The notes under the pieces: generated by a model
Databases searched by the model: none
Seen by the model: the letters and a program-made list of their open reading frames with translations, nothing else
Told to the model about the DNA's origin: nothing
In this document: in pieces, positions 1 through 9,829 of the stretch
Position numbering within the stretch: the stretch's first letter is position 1
Layout of the letters: every line of letters starts with the position of its first letter
Origin: Aedes albopictus
Lineage: Eukaryota; Arthropoda; Insecta; Diptera; Culicidae
Length of the DNA: 64,000 nt
Assembly (NCBI RefSeq): GCF_035046485.1
Contig: NC_085138.1
Location: forward strand, 24,150,800 to 24,214,799
Direction of reading: 5' to 3'
Program-made: the position numbers and the translations under genes

Positions 1-718
1 AAAAGAAATCCACGTGCTCCAATGGGAATCGACGCTTTTGACCTTGCTTGCAACCCACTTTTGACAGCAATTAAATTTGGCGACCTGCACGTATTTTCAT
101 AACATAAGTCAAATAATATTTGGGATGTTCGGCATTTTCAGTCGGTAAAATCAGCAAAACCTTTTTTCACCTCTACACCCGACAGTTTCGGTGTTATATA
201 TTCAGTTTTTTTTTAATGTAGAGTTAAAATAGTAATCGCTGATTTTACCGTCTGAAAAGGTGGCAACAATTTCTGAGTGCTACAGTCGCATAGATCTTTC
301 TTGCTAATTCAAATCAACTAATTATAAATTTAATTTTATAATTATACCCCTATTTAATTGGAATAATTTATTCAACTGTTCTGATTTCTGCAAATTTTAC
401 CAAACATGAAGAAATTTTAGAAATTAATACATAACTATCAATTTACAAAAGAGCATATCAAAAAAAAATCTTCAGATTTCAATCTTTAGGAACTTTTTAA
501 GATTCTTTTTACGATGAATAGAAAAATTACAAAAAATCAAGAAAAAATAGGTCGACTTTGAGACTCCATACATTTTGTATGGGATGTAAAGTTGGTGATA
601 AACTTTAAACCTTATTTACTCGAAAGTGGATTTTTTGTCACATACACCCCTTTGCTTCTAACCCCTTCATTTATAAACTTTGAAAATGATTACTATCGTT
701 TAGCATAAGTTAAGCCTT

Positions 719-782
719 CACGACCCACCAAATCAGTCTGCGACCCACAAGTTGATCGCGACCCATAGTTTGAGAAACGCTG
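719..782 (+). mobile_element. Right terminus of a hAT-like transposon
   Basis: Read from the minus strand the sequence begins CAGCGTTTCTCAAACTATGG, which resembles the CAGNGNTTCTCAAA-type termini of hAT elements. Three copies of the motif CGACCCA lie at about 721, 741 and 759 and look like subterminal repeats. The left end is not in the window, or is not recognisable. A frame open from base 1 ends at a stop at 100-102 (33 residues, ending LHVFS) and could be the C-terminus of a decayed transposase, but I see no hAT dimerisation motif in it. The hAT assignment is by terminus only. Confidence 0.45.
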
Positions 783-1130
783 TTCTAAATTGGTATTTTT
801 ACGAAAATTCTAATAGAAACTTTTCAACTAATTTTGCAGAAATCCATGATAATTTCCAGAGGGTACTTCTGAGCTCATTTGTAATAGAATCTCCTGTGAA
901 ATTTTGAGAAAAATTTTGATAGAAGTCCCGGCAGAGTTTAGGCAAAACATGCTGGCACTTTTTTAATTCTCTGAAAATAAAAAAAGAAAATATTGTCCTC
1001 AAGGATTTTCTTAAGCAACTTCATCTAGGAATCTGTCTAAAAATCTAATAAGAGCCACTTTAACAGTTCTGGGTACACATTTCTGAAATTCATTTAAGAA
1101 TTTTGTGGAAAATTCTTCAAAATAGGGTGA
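783..1130. other. AT-rich DNA, no feature seen
   Basis: This stretch is AT-rich with scattered GGAATTC-like fragments related to the decayed short satellites elsewhere in the window. A 67-codon frame on the minus strand straddles the start but shows no motif and is taken as chance. Confidence 0.6.
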
Positions 1131-2332
1131 CTTAGGGTATTACCGGGATGTTTGTTCTCTTCGTCATGAGGGGTTTCCCAACTAACAATTGCAAGTCACA
1201 AACAAGCAAGCTTGCTGAATTGTTGCTTAATAATGGTAATGATAGCTGAACTAAAATTATGCTCTACACATAACTGTTTAAATGATTTTTCAATTGAGAA
1301 AGTAGTCAATGTTCGACTTTCCTCGTCGGTATCAACAATGATAAATTAAAACACTTTTCAAAAGTTTAACAAGAAATTTATTCGACAAACATTGATTCCT
1401 TAACAAAAGAGTTTACTACGCACTACATATTGTCATACATTTTTAAATTAAATAATAAAAATAAAAACATATTCATATCGCAATTAGTACGTCTGCAAAC
1501 AATATCTTCAATAAGTACCAACACTTTTTGGCCGCATTCGATACAAGTTTTCTTACCGTGAGATAAAAATATTGACAGCGAAATCAGAATGGAAAACACG
1601 TGTTTTGGGCTGAACAGCTGTTGAAGTATGAGGCGTTGTTCAGTTGATTACCACGTGCTTTGCTAATTCACCACTGCTGAACACAAGTTTAGGAGTGATC
1701 ATTATTGAGTCATGGGAAGATTATGTTTTGCTTTGGGTGTCGCATCTCATCATCTTTAGGATGGCGCAGATAGGAAGGCATGCGGCTGGCAATTGACAGG
1801 TCTCGAGTTCTAATCCGGATTTAGGTAATTTTATATGTAATTCTTATTTCATAATAGGTGTTCTCAACATGAGAGCAAATAATTACTCTCGTGAGAGGTT
1901 CAACATTTTTGCATTTTATTTATTTTCAGTCATTTTTGTCAGCTGAATAACAACTTTCCTGTGCATTTGTAAAACCGCTTTGAACAACAAATAATTAAGT
2001 TGGTGCACAACATGATGCTTTATAACTTCTTCAAATTTGTGTGACATGATGCTTTATAACTTCTCCAAATTTGTGTGAACAAAACCCGAACATAGGTGGT
2101 ACGTGAAAATAATTCAAATGTTATTCAACATTATGCTGAATCAATTCGTCATAATGGTGCCTGTTAAATGAGTGATTGTTAGTTGGGTTTTGTTGGGCAG
2201 ATTGCCTGAAACTTGATCATATAATTCAGCTAGATTGGGAAAGATTTGATGCCCACTTTGAGTTCAACAGGTTTAAAAAAAACTCTTCATGACGAAGAGA
2301 ACGAAATGGCCGAAAATACTTAAGTTCCCCTA
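1131..2332. mobile_element. Inverted-repeat element of about 1.2 kb, non-coding
   Basis: The ends are imperfect inverted repeats. Both begin TTAGGG-like and both contain the identical 16-mer GTTCTCTTCGTCATGA (about 1153-1168 on plus, about 2284-2299 on minus). The interior has no long reading frame, so it is a non-autonomous element of unassigned superfamily. The exact boundaries and target duplication are not clear. Confidence 0.5.
2011..2078 (+). repeat. 34-bp tandem duplication, two copies
   Basis: The unit starting CATGATGCTTTATAACTTCT is present at 2011-2044 and 2045-2078 with one T/C difference. It lies inside the 1.2-kb inverted-repeat element and is probably a slippage duplication. 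Confidence 0.9.
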
Positions 2333-3207
2333 AATTTCTCGGGTAGATAATTCCATAACTTTTCTAGGAACTTCGTGGAAAATTTCTCGAAATACATATC
2401 TTCAACAATTTTCGAAGGCTTATTGCATTGTTCATTGTTATTGTTTATTACAAGAATATTTAGCAGCAACTTTTCGACTCTCAATTATACAGAGATTCTG
2501 AGTTCCTCTAGAACTTAGGCAAAGATTTTATCCAGGATTTCTGGTAAAATAGATAGCGAGCTGTAATCTTTCCAACAAAGAGCACAATATATCACATTGC
2601 CAGTAGACACAAATTTGACGAACTGATGTTGAAAATTAAATCAAAAAATGTTTGTATAAATAAATTGCACTTTTTCTTTTTTTGGTTTCAAATTTTGATT
2701 TTTGTTGTGATTTTGTGGTGGTCCCTTAAATATGAGGGGCCGGGGATCATGGTTTGACTTGCCTCTGCCCATAAATCCGGTCCCAGTTATTCCTAGCTGA
2801 ATTCATGATGCGAGTGTTTCTAAAGAAATTCGAGGACATCTTTTGGGAGATTTTCATTTCGCTAACTCGTAATACTGAAAATATCTCGCCAAATTTTTCG
2901 AAAAGTTATAGAACTCTATGGAGTTGCTTCAAAAATTGCTTCCTCTCCGAAAATAAGTTGTTGTTTGCACAACGCTTAAATATGTGCAATAGCCCTATCT
3001 TCATTGTACCTCATATGGCTGAATAATAAATACACAGTCTCTACTCTGCCTCCGCCATGGCAGGACGGCCAAAAAATCACTCATTTTAAACTTTTCAATT
3101 TACAATCACACAACGTAGGCAATAGTACCCTGGCCGAAGTTCCATCAGTTGTGTTTCAGCCAACATTAAATAAAAAAAAAAAAAACTAGGAATCTTTGGT
3201 ACCATTG
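2333..3207. other. AT-rich DNA ending in a possible retroposed poly(A) tail
   Basis: Mostly featureless. An uninterrupted run of 14 A at 3172-3185, preceded by AATAAA-like bases, could be the tail of a LINE end or a processed pseudogene reading on the plus strand. The preceding 200 bases contain no recognisable protein. Two small frames here (73 and 61 codons) carry no family motif. Confidence 0.35.
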
Positions 3208-3484
3208 AAACTGGGGTTAAATTGATCTCCGGGTCGAAATTAATCAGATTTTTTCCGTAAGATTAAGCATACTTTTAATAGTTTCTTCACATGTATCGTG
3301 CTGCTGGAATCAGGTATCAAACAATATTTGTAAGGAGTAAGACGAACCATCCAAGGGCTGAAAGTCTCTATATTAAAGCTAAATCAAACAATCAATATTT
3401 GTAAGGATAATATTTAGAATATGGTTTATCTAACCTTAGAAAGTCTCATCAATTTCGACCTAGAGATCAATTTGACCTCGGTTT
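3208..3484. mobile_element. MITE with 41-bp terminal inverted repeats
   Basis: Left arm 3208-3248 (GGTTAAATTGATCTC then GGGTCGAAATT) matches the reverse complement of the right arm 3444-3484 with a handful of mismatches. At about 277 bp, with no reading frame, it has the form of a miniature inverted-repeat element. The superfamily is not assigned because no target duplication stands out. Confidence 0.65.
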
Positions 3485-4297
3485 ACGATATGTACTACCG
3501 TTTGTGCAATCCCGGATATTCCAGGAAGAATCTGTAAAGTAATTTCTAGATGATTCCCGGCAGAAATCCCATCAGAAATCCTTAAAAATCCGAGAGAATT
3601 CTGTAAAGAAATTCAAAAAGTATCGGTTATAACTTCTGCAAAAATCCCTCAGAATCTTCGCATACGGCCCAAAAGTACTGTCAGTTTAAATTCTTGGAAA
3701 TTTGTTGGGAGAATTCTTGGTTTGGGAGGAATTGTTATGAGAATTTTCCTAGTCATCCGCGAAGAAATTTTTGGAAGAATCTTTGGAGGAAACTATCCAT
3801 GAAACAGTAAAGTGATCATCTACGAATGTGCATTGTGCACCTTGGTATGCAATAATGTATGTAATTACAACGAATTATTAGGAAAAATCATATTAGAAAT
3901 ACATTTGGTCCATTTGGTGTGGCATTCAGCTGTGTGATAGATTAAAATAGTTATTTTACATTCCTATTCTACCATTAGTCATGTCTTATGTCGCGTCTCG
4001 TGTGTATTGTGTTATTCTTATAATTAATTATATAATTATAATTAATATTAATCGCACACGGAGAAAAACTGAGTTTAAATCAAAAATATTCGAGGTAAAT
4101 TCAAATAAATTGCCAATTTGTTCAGGCAACAAAAACAAAACTGTTTGGAACAAATCGATCGTCACATTTGAAGCAAAAATGCATCTTCTGACAGATTATG
4201 TTAGAGATATACATAAATATTTTTGTTTTTTTTTTTGTGGCAGGTCGGCCCTACGGAAATATTAGTTTTCCCATTAAACTTATAAAGTCATTTCCAA
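3485..4297. other. AT-rich DNA with decayed satellite fragments
   Basis: Between about 3520 and 3800 there are irregular GAATTCTTGG/GGAAGAATC-like pieces related to the short palindromic satellites seen later. The rest is AT-rich. A 94-codon frame at 3981-4265 is of low complexity and is not supported as a gene. Confidence 0.5.
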
Positions 4298-4806
4298 TGA
4301 TACATATTGCCCATTTTACTGGCATTTTACCAGGTTAGCTGGTATGTCTGAAACATACTGGAAAAACTTGTAATTAGAAGGCACGAAATGTTGCTAATTG
4401 GCAAATTGAGAGATGAAATTTGTGAAAAAAATCGCGTTCTGGTGGGATTCGAACCCACGACTCCGTATTCGCTAGACCGGCGCTTTAACCAACTAAGCCA
4501 CAGAACAGGTAATGGTTCTGCGGAATAGAAAGCCAAACTGACTCCGAAGCCGCACCGTGAACACTCCTATTTCACAAACTCATCTCTCTTTTCGGCTTAG
4601 ATGCCAATCCACAACACACTCCTGTTTGTGCCCACTACCTACAAGTGCGAGCGAGTTATTTATATGAAGCCGAGACTTACTCTCGCACTCCGCATACCTA
4701 GCCACCAGGGTTCGAATCCCACCAGAACGCGATTTTTTTCACAAATTTCATCTCTCAATTTGCCAATTAGCAACATTTCGTGCCTTCTAATTACAAGTTT
4801 TTCCAG
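4298..4806. mobile_element. Head-to-head pair of tRNA-derived SINE copies flanked by a 13-bp direct repeat
   Basis: A minus-strand SINE (4360-4506) and a truncated plus-strand copy of the same family (4706-4806) form inverted arms of about 100 bp. Both tails contain the same body sequence (TTTGCCAATTAGCAACATTT). Both flanks carry TAAAGTCATTTCC (about 4284-4296 and 4807-4819), which looks like a single target-site duplication around the whole pair. This suggests the pair moved as one unit, or arose by a template switch during retroposition. The 13-bp match is seen directly; the mechanism is inference. Confidence 0.6.
4436..4506 (-). other. tRNA-like head of a SINE (Pol III promoter)
   Basis: On the minus strand there is a perfect A box (TGGCTTAGTTG) and B box (GGTTCGAATCC). 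The ends can pair (GTTCTG with CAGAAC), as in an acceptor stem. The anticodon arm carries an extra base and cannot form a normal 5-bp stem with a 7-base loop, so it is not a functional tRNA. The D and T arms are closest to tRNA-Thr by eye. A third copy of the family lies at 23880-24040. Confidence 0.7.
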
Positions 4807-5423
4807 TAAAGTCATTTCCTTCGCTGGAAAAACCAACCTCCCGTGTTGTACTTTCAACAACGGGATTTCATGGAGACTTTCGGTAAACCTTGCCTTTTTT
4901 TTTGCAGGAGGAAGTCTTATTTGATGTTGCAGCTGGATTTGAGTTTTGTTTATGCTCTCGGTGGTGGAACGGGGGGCTCCTCAATGGGTATTGTCGAAAT
5001 AAATGTGTAATTGAGATAGTTTTAAAAATTGAAATTTTAGTTTTGAACATTTTATCAGTTTACCGAATAAACATGAATATTTTTGTTTCAAACGAACGAA
5101 CTTTGTATTCGTGCAAAAGAAATGACCTGTAACTACGTCGCTGATTGGATATGGGTTAAGAGCTAAGTCAAAGGAACAAGTCTAAATATAGAAAAAAAAA
5201 AAAACATTTTTTTTTTCCGATGTATTTTTAAATTTCTAACTTATTTTGTATAGGAAACTTGAAGAAGTTTTGAGAAAGTATTCGAAGGATTATTTAGAAT
5301 AAAGAACCTAGAACTGGTAGCGATTAGTTTTGGCTAAAATAGTTATTTTAGGAACCAAGGATATGAAAATAATGAGCAAATAGTTGCTTTGGCACGAACA
5401 ATTGAATAAACATGTTCTAATTA
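4807..5423. other. AT-rich DNA, no supported gene
   Basis: Small overlapping frames on both strands (60 and 80 codons) around 4868-5132 have no motif. Homopolymer A and T runs lie near 5190-5215. Nothing else stands out. Confidence 0.5.
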
Positions 5424-6377
5424 AGGCATTGTCCATTTAGAATCCGGACGCAGATAATTACTTATATAACTGAGGTGGAATAACAAACAGAAAAGGTTAA
5501 GCCCTCAAAACAAAGATAATTTATTGTAGTTTCATGGAAAAATATCATTAAAATTATTTAATTTAATTTTTTATACATTATCAAATTTTTTCCGTGTTAA
5601 CTTCCTTAAAAATCTGCACAATGGTAGTAAATTTTAGCATCAACCCCTTCGGCGTATTTGTCTCACAATCGGGTCATCTTTGTAGTGTCTTGAGACCCTC
5701 TACCAGTCTGATTAGGAATCCAAAGAAACTTTGCCAAACATTTCCCTGCTTGCGAAATTATGGGCAATTCAGTGAATCCCAAGCAGGCGAAATTTGAGTG
5801 TTTTTTCGTTATTAAACACTATCCATCAGTGATGATACTACTGAACATCTCTGGCTGTCGTGACTGCTCGCCAAAATAGCTCAAACCTCTACAGATGTCT
5901 CGTGTGCATTTTTGAAAAACAGGACGCGATTCCTGAGGCTATCATCCTTGTACACATTTGGTGTCATTATCGTGATGTGAGAAAACGATGCTCTGAGCTC
6001 GAGCCTCCTGCCAAATCTTGGAATTCCAAGCAGATTAATCCATGAAGACAAACTTCAATCTTCCGGGGACACTTCCTCATGACATGGTCAACAACACCTG
6101 AGCATATCACACATTATGGTTTTGGAGATATTAACATTTTTTGCGACTGTCGGACCTCACCACACTAAATTTTCAACATGTTTGTGCAAGATTTTTTTCC
6201 TTCTCTTGTCTTCAATCTGGAATAACTTTTCACTTGTTGCAAGAAAATCGATGAAATTATCACCATTAAAAGAGGAATAGTTTATGATCAGAATGCTGTA
6301 AAAGAATGATGATTATGATCATTTAGAGCGTCACAATAAATTATACTTTGCGTCCGGATTCTAACTGGACAATGCTT
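5424..6377. mobile_element. Tc1/mariner-type non-autonomous element, 954 bp, TA target site
   Basis: Terminal inverted repeats of about 36 bp share GAATCCGGACGCA. The left end is AGGCATTGTCCATTTAG and the right end, reversed, is AAGCATTGTCCAGTTAG. TA dinucleotides flank both ends (5422-5423 and 6378-6379). The interior has two frames of 60-67 codons, without a DDE/D signature, so it is a deletion derivative or unrelated filler. Confidence 0.65.
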
Positions 6378-6771
6378 TACACTGAGAAATCTGTTTGCTA
6401 GAATCTCATGAAAGACACTTCAACAGAAATGTTCAAACCTAAAAAAAACTTGACATATGTCAGAAACAAAATACAAAAAAAAAACAGCAAACGGCGTTGA
6501 GTATTTTTTGCCAACCCTGCGTGGATTTTAAGGGATTCCAGACAAAAAAAAAACTATGCAAGTTGTTAGAAAAAAATAAGGATGAAATATCTTTGTGGAA
6601 TATAATCTCCCATAGTTTATAAATATATTTTATGCTAAAGAAATTTTGTGTAGAATATTTAAATACCTTTGGAGGTGCTTTTAAATATCGAACATATTTC
6701 TGGATAAAAATCCTGAAAAATATTGTTTTATGTTGAAGATGGGATTGTTAGGGAAATATCTGTAAGTGAAA
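6378..6771. other. AT-rich spacer, nothing recognised
   Basis: A and T runs and no open frame of note. No repeat relationship to the rest of the window was noticed. Confidence 0.5.
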
Positions 6772-6964
6772 AAAATCGTGTTAAGTACTGTTCCTTTGAA
6801 TTCCACTAAGAATTTGCATCCTTTGACAGATACACATTTACATATTTGACTCGACTCAAGTACAAGACACTGAAGACGACCTTAAAATTGAGGTCGAAAT
6901 ACGTATCTGTCAAAGGATGCAAATTCTTAGTGGAATTCAAAGGATCAGTACTTAACACGATTTT
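6772..6964. mobile_element. Foldback MITE with 62-bp arms differing at one base
   Basis: Arms 6772-6833 and 6903-6964 are inverted copies with a single mismatch (GGAACAGT versus GGATCAGT when read in the same sense). The 69-bp spacer holds a smaller inverted pair, CGACCTT/GAGGTCG. The near-identity of the arms suggests a young or gene-converted element. A 79-codon frame that starts inside the hairpin is not credible as a gene. Confidence 0.75.
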
Positions 6965-8471
6965 CTTGTTTTATGTTGTTGATTTTGGAGACAATTCCGT
7001 TAGTTTTAAGGATTTTTTTGGGGTAGATTTCTGTATGGAGAATCTCTTGGAGATAAAGAAAACGAAATCCTACAAATTCATGTAAATAATAACCAAACAT
7101 TTTTCTCTGATGAATGTCTGTATAATATCCCTTATATTTCATAAAAAAATAGAGGAAATCCTACCCAACGTACCTCTTTAAGACATTTTCGACAGAATTT
7201 CAGGAACACAATTCAAAAGCATTTCGTGATTTCATTTCCTTTTTCGTTCGAATATCTGGTTGTAAAAATCCAGGAGGAATTGCTAACACTCAATCTGAAT
7301 ATTTATTTGCTTGAATGTTTCAAACAAGTACTGGCAGAAATCGCGTTTTAATTTGAAAGGTAATTCTTGGCTTGTATTTTTGGCTGATCAATGGCAGATC
7401 GTACGGCAAAACCTAATGGGGTACTAGGGACTGGAATCATTTTATTTAACAGAAACGAATCTGCTAAAATCGTTTGAATGCCAAAAATTATACCGTAGAT
7501 TCCACAAACAATTCTAGGTAGAAATTCAAGTTCTGCAGGTTTTTTGCCTGCAAATATTTCAGTAGTTCTGGAAATATTTGTTTAAGAATTTTCACTTTAA
7601 TACATAGTTAGAGGTTGGGTGTTATTAAGTACCAATTCCAAATTGTTATTCCCTTGTAATTCTCCTGGAAATCTCGGAATTCTTTTGATAATCATCTAGG
7701 CATATTGTCAACAAAAACAGCATGGGTAGATGTTTGAAGATATTTGGATTAGCCAAAGCAGTTACTGAAAACATTTTTTTTTTCTTCGCAGGTGCAATAG
7801 GAATTTTGCACTATTTATCTCACCAAAACCGGTCACGCACAGTAAAGAAATGTTCAAAATATAATCATGATACCTATCAAGTAACATAAAAGATACTCTA
7901 CCAGGCCTAAGAATCTGATAAATAATCACGATAAATATCTAAATGATTTGAATAATTTTCATTTGAATTTGAAAGAGTTTAATTTTTTAAATACATGGTT
8001 GTTTTTGCACAATTTCGAAATTATAACCAACTGATTTGTATTGTATTGTGTCGTTATTGTTCTGTTGTTTTTGCTAGTGATTCAATCGATATTGAGTACA
8101 ATTCACTTTGTTTTCAAATGTTGTATAAAATTTACTTGCTGTCCCAAGTGCTGTCCTCCTCATTAATAAAACTCCCGAGAAGAAAATTTGAAGTGAAGCT
8201 CTATAGATTTATTTTTATTGATGTCAATATTTCCACTTATTTAACCATTTCAGATGGAACGGAAAACTCTATTCGATATTCATACTCAAGCTGGTTCAAG
8301 GATTCCGGTCGCAGACCTTGCACTTTTCACTTGCGCATATCTGCAATCCATCGTCATACATTCTTCGTTACTTCCATTATTCCCAACAATCACATTCCAA
8401 GTGTCCCAACAGATCAGCTCTTATCAGAAAAAAAGCACTTTTCCACACACTTTTATAAAAAAAACACTTAC
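6965..8471. other. Unique AT-rich DNA, possible intron of the gene starting at 8483
   Basis: If the minus-strand exon at 8472-8483 is real, this stretch lies in its first intron or contains later exons. I found no downstream exon with a convincing splice acceptor and secretory-protein sequence. The frame that would follow the acceptor-like TTGCAG near 8362-8367 stops after 14 codons. The plus-strand 207-codon frame at 7995-8618 has no recognisable domain and runs antisense to the promoter. Confidence 0.35.
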
Positions 8472-8483
8472 GATGAACTTCAT
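8472..8483 (-). CDS. Candidate first coding exon (Met-Lys-Phe-Ile) of a secreted-protein gene
   Basis: The minus strand reads CAACATGAAGTTCATC followed at once by GTAAGT (donor at 8466-8471). The start context is good for insects. A first exon that encodes only about four residues of a signal peptide (MKFI) and is then cut by an intron is common in insect cuticular and other secreted-protein genes. A TATA box and an initiator lie 115-150 bp upstream in the same orientation. The exon is phase 0. The rest of the protein is not identified; it must lie at lower coordinates, possibly beyond base 1. The arrangement is seen; the gene class is inference from the pattern. Confidence 0.45.
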
Positions 8484-8591
8484 GTTGATAGGGGTAAAGG
8501 TGAAACTGGTAATCCACACACAGCGAAGAACACCGACCGGGGAAAAGAAAAAAAAGCTGTTTTAAACTGTAGCACTCAGACTCAGACTTGC

Positions 8592-8632
8592 AGATTTATG
8601 AATCAAAATATGAACTAGTCACCTCTTTTATA
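8592..8632 (-). promoter_or_regulatory. TATA box plus initiator core promoter
   Basis: TATAAAAG occupies 8632-8625 on the minus strand, set in GC-rich flank (GCGCGTATAAAAGAGG). An initiator-like TTCATAA places a +1 A at about 8599, 33 bases from the first T of the box, which is normal insect spacing. The implied 5' leader runs to the ATG at 8483. Confidence 0.5.
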
Positions 8633-9264
8633 CGCGCTCGACGCACGACGCCCAGCATCCGACGGCGCGTGGTTCCGATCCTCGGGCGGCTCGAGGGCTT
8701 CCAAAACTTGGCGGTCTGCTTCAGCTGGGCTGAAGGATCAAAGAAGGAGCAGGAGGGGAGAATCGATCGACCCAAGAACGCAAGTAATGTGTCACATGTG
8801 CTCTGCTATGCTGTGCTCTGCTATGCTGTGCTGTACCTACGCCAAACTTGCGGGGTGGCTTTATCGGGCGGGAGGTTACTGGTTCTGCGCACCCTGACAT
8901 GGGTGAGTTGATACTGTACTCGCGAACAGGTTGTGTCAAAAAATACATAATTTTACTGCGTGTAGTAACAAATGTCTTGTCCTCGGGCCCGGATTTCCTA
9001 CATCATGTTTTCTGTCATCCATATACATGATTTAATTCAAAATTCACAATAAAGACGATTTATTTGAATAAACAATAATCCTAATTAAGCCACCTAGTGG
9101 TGGTGGCGCCTTTCTCGTGCCTTCGAAAACCCATTTGAACCAAACTCAAGTGACATGTTGATAAATATTACACTTGCATACGTTTAACAAAAATCCAATT
9201 CATAGCACTAGAAGTCATATCGTTTATCTGGCTTTTGATGTTTGAGCTTTAAACTCTTACAAAA
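8633..9264. other. GC-richer upstream DNA with a short tandem repeat
   Basis: This is likely the upstream regulatory side of the minus-strand promoter. It contains a two-copy 15-bp tandem CTCTGCTATGCTGTG near 8799-8834, which generates repeat-like small frames on both strands. At about 9103-9118 a GCGCCTTTCTCGTGCC fragment resembles the end of the TIR element found at 13661. Confidence 0.4.
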
Positions 9265-9439
9265 GCCGCCATATTGATTTTTAAGCCGCCATCTTGGATA
9301 TTCTGGCCGCCATTTTTGGACCGCAGATATCTTCACCGTACCAAATATACCCATATTGCATAATTTGCAGCCTAAAACTCCATTAAGCCGCCATCTTGAA
9401 CTTTCAGTCGCCATATTGGATTTTAGACAGCCATCTTGG
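9265..9439 (+). repeat. Cluster of six GCCGCCATCTTGG-like motifs
   Basis: Related motifs begin at 9265, 9285, 9306, 9387, 9407 and 9428, most containing GCC(G)CCAT followed by (C/A/T)TT. This core equals the recognition sequence of YY1-type zinc-finger proteins (Pleiohomeotic in flies). The spacing is irregular, so the motifs could be a decayed repeat rather than a selected element. Protein binding is inference. Confidence 0.5.
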
Positions 9440-9829
9440 TTGATCTCCAGACATCTAAAAAATGTAAAATTCATGTAAAATTCATAAAAAAATTTAAAAA
9501 TTAAAAATATTTAATATCATATAAACTTCCCTTATATTCTGCATGACTCAGTGTGATTACATGATACATTACACAAATTTACATGAAACATCATGTAAAC
9601 CGTCATTGCTGGAAGTTTACATGACTAAAATGATGTTTACATGACGTAAAAGACTCATTATTTATATCCGTGTACTCATATTGCATAGTTTTGGAGCCTA
9701 AAACAGCATCAACCAGAATTTTATTTAAAAATACCCGAACATTTTGGAAAATATCCTCCAAAATCATGGGAGAGTTTGTTACAAGAGCCCGATAAAATTT
9801 ATTCTAAAATTCCTTAGAGTTTTCTTTCA
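9440..9829. other. AT-rich DNA with repeated TTTACATGA motifs
   Basis: CATGTAAA/TTTACATG occurs in both orientations many times between 9470 and 9650, giving several overlapping short inverted repeats. No gene is seen. Confidence 0.5.

Noticed and set aside
4436..4506. Functional tRNA gene
   Set aside because: Good A and B boxes, but the anticodon arm cannot form the standard stem and loop and the body is repeated elsewhere; a SINE head.
7995..8618. 207-codon plus-strand frame, the longest outside repeats
   Set aside because: No domain, odd composition, overlaps a second frame and runs antisense to a better-supported promoter and exon. Kept only as a possibility to test by RNA-seq.
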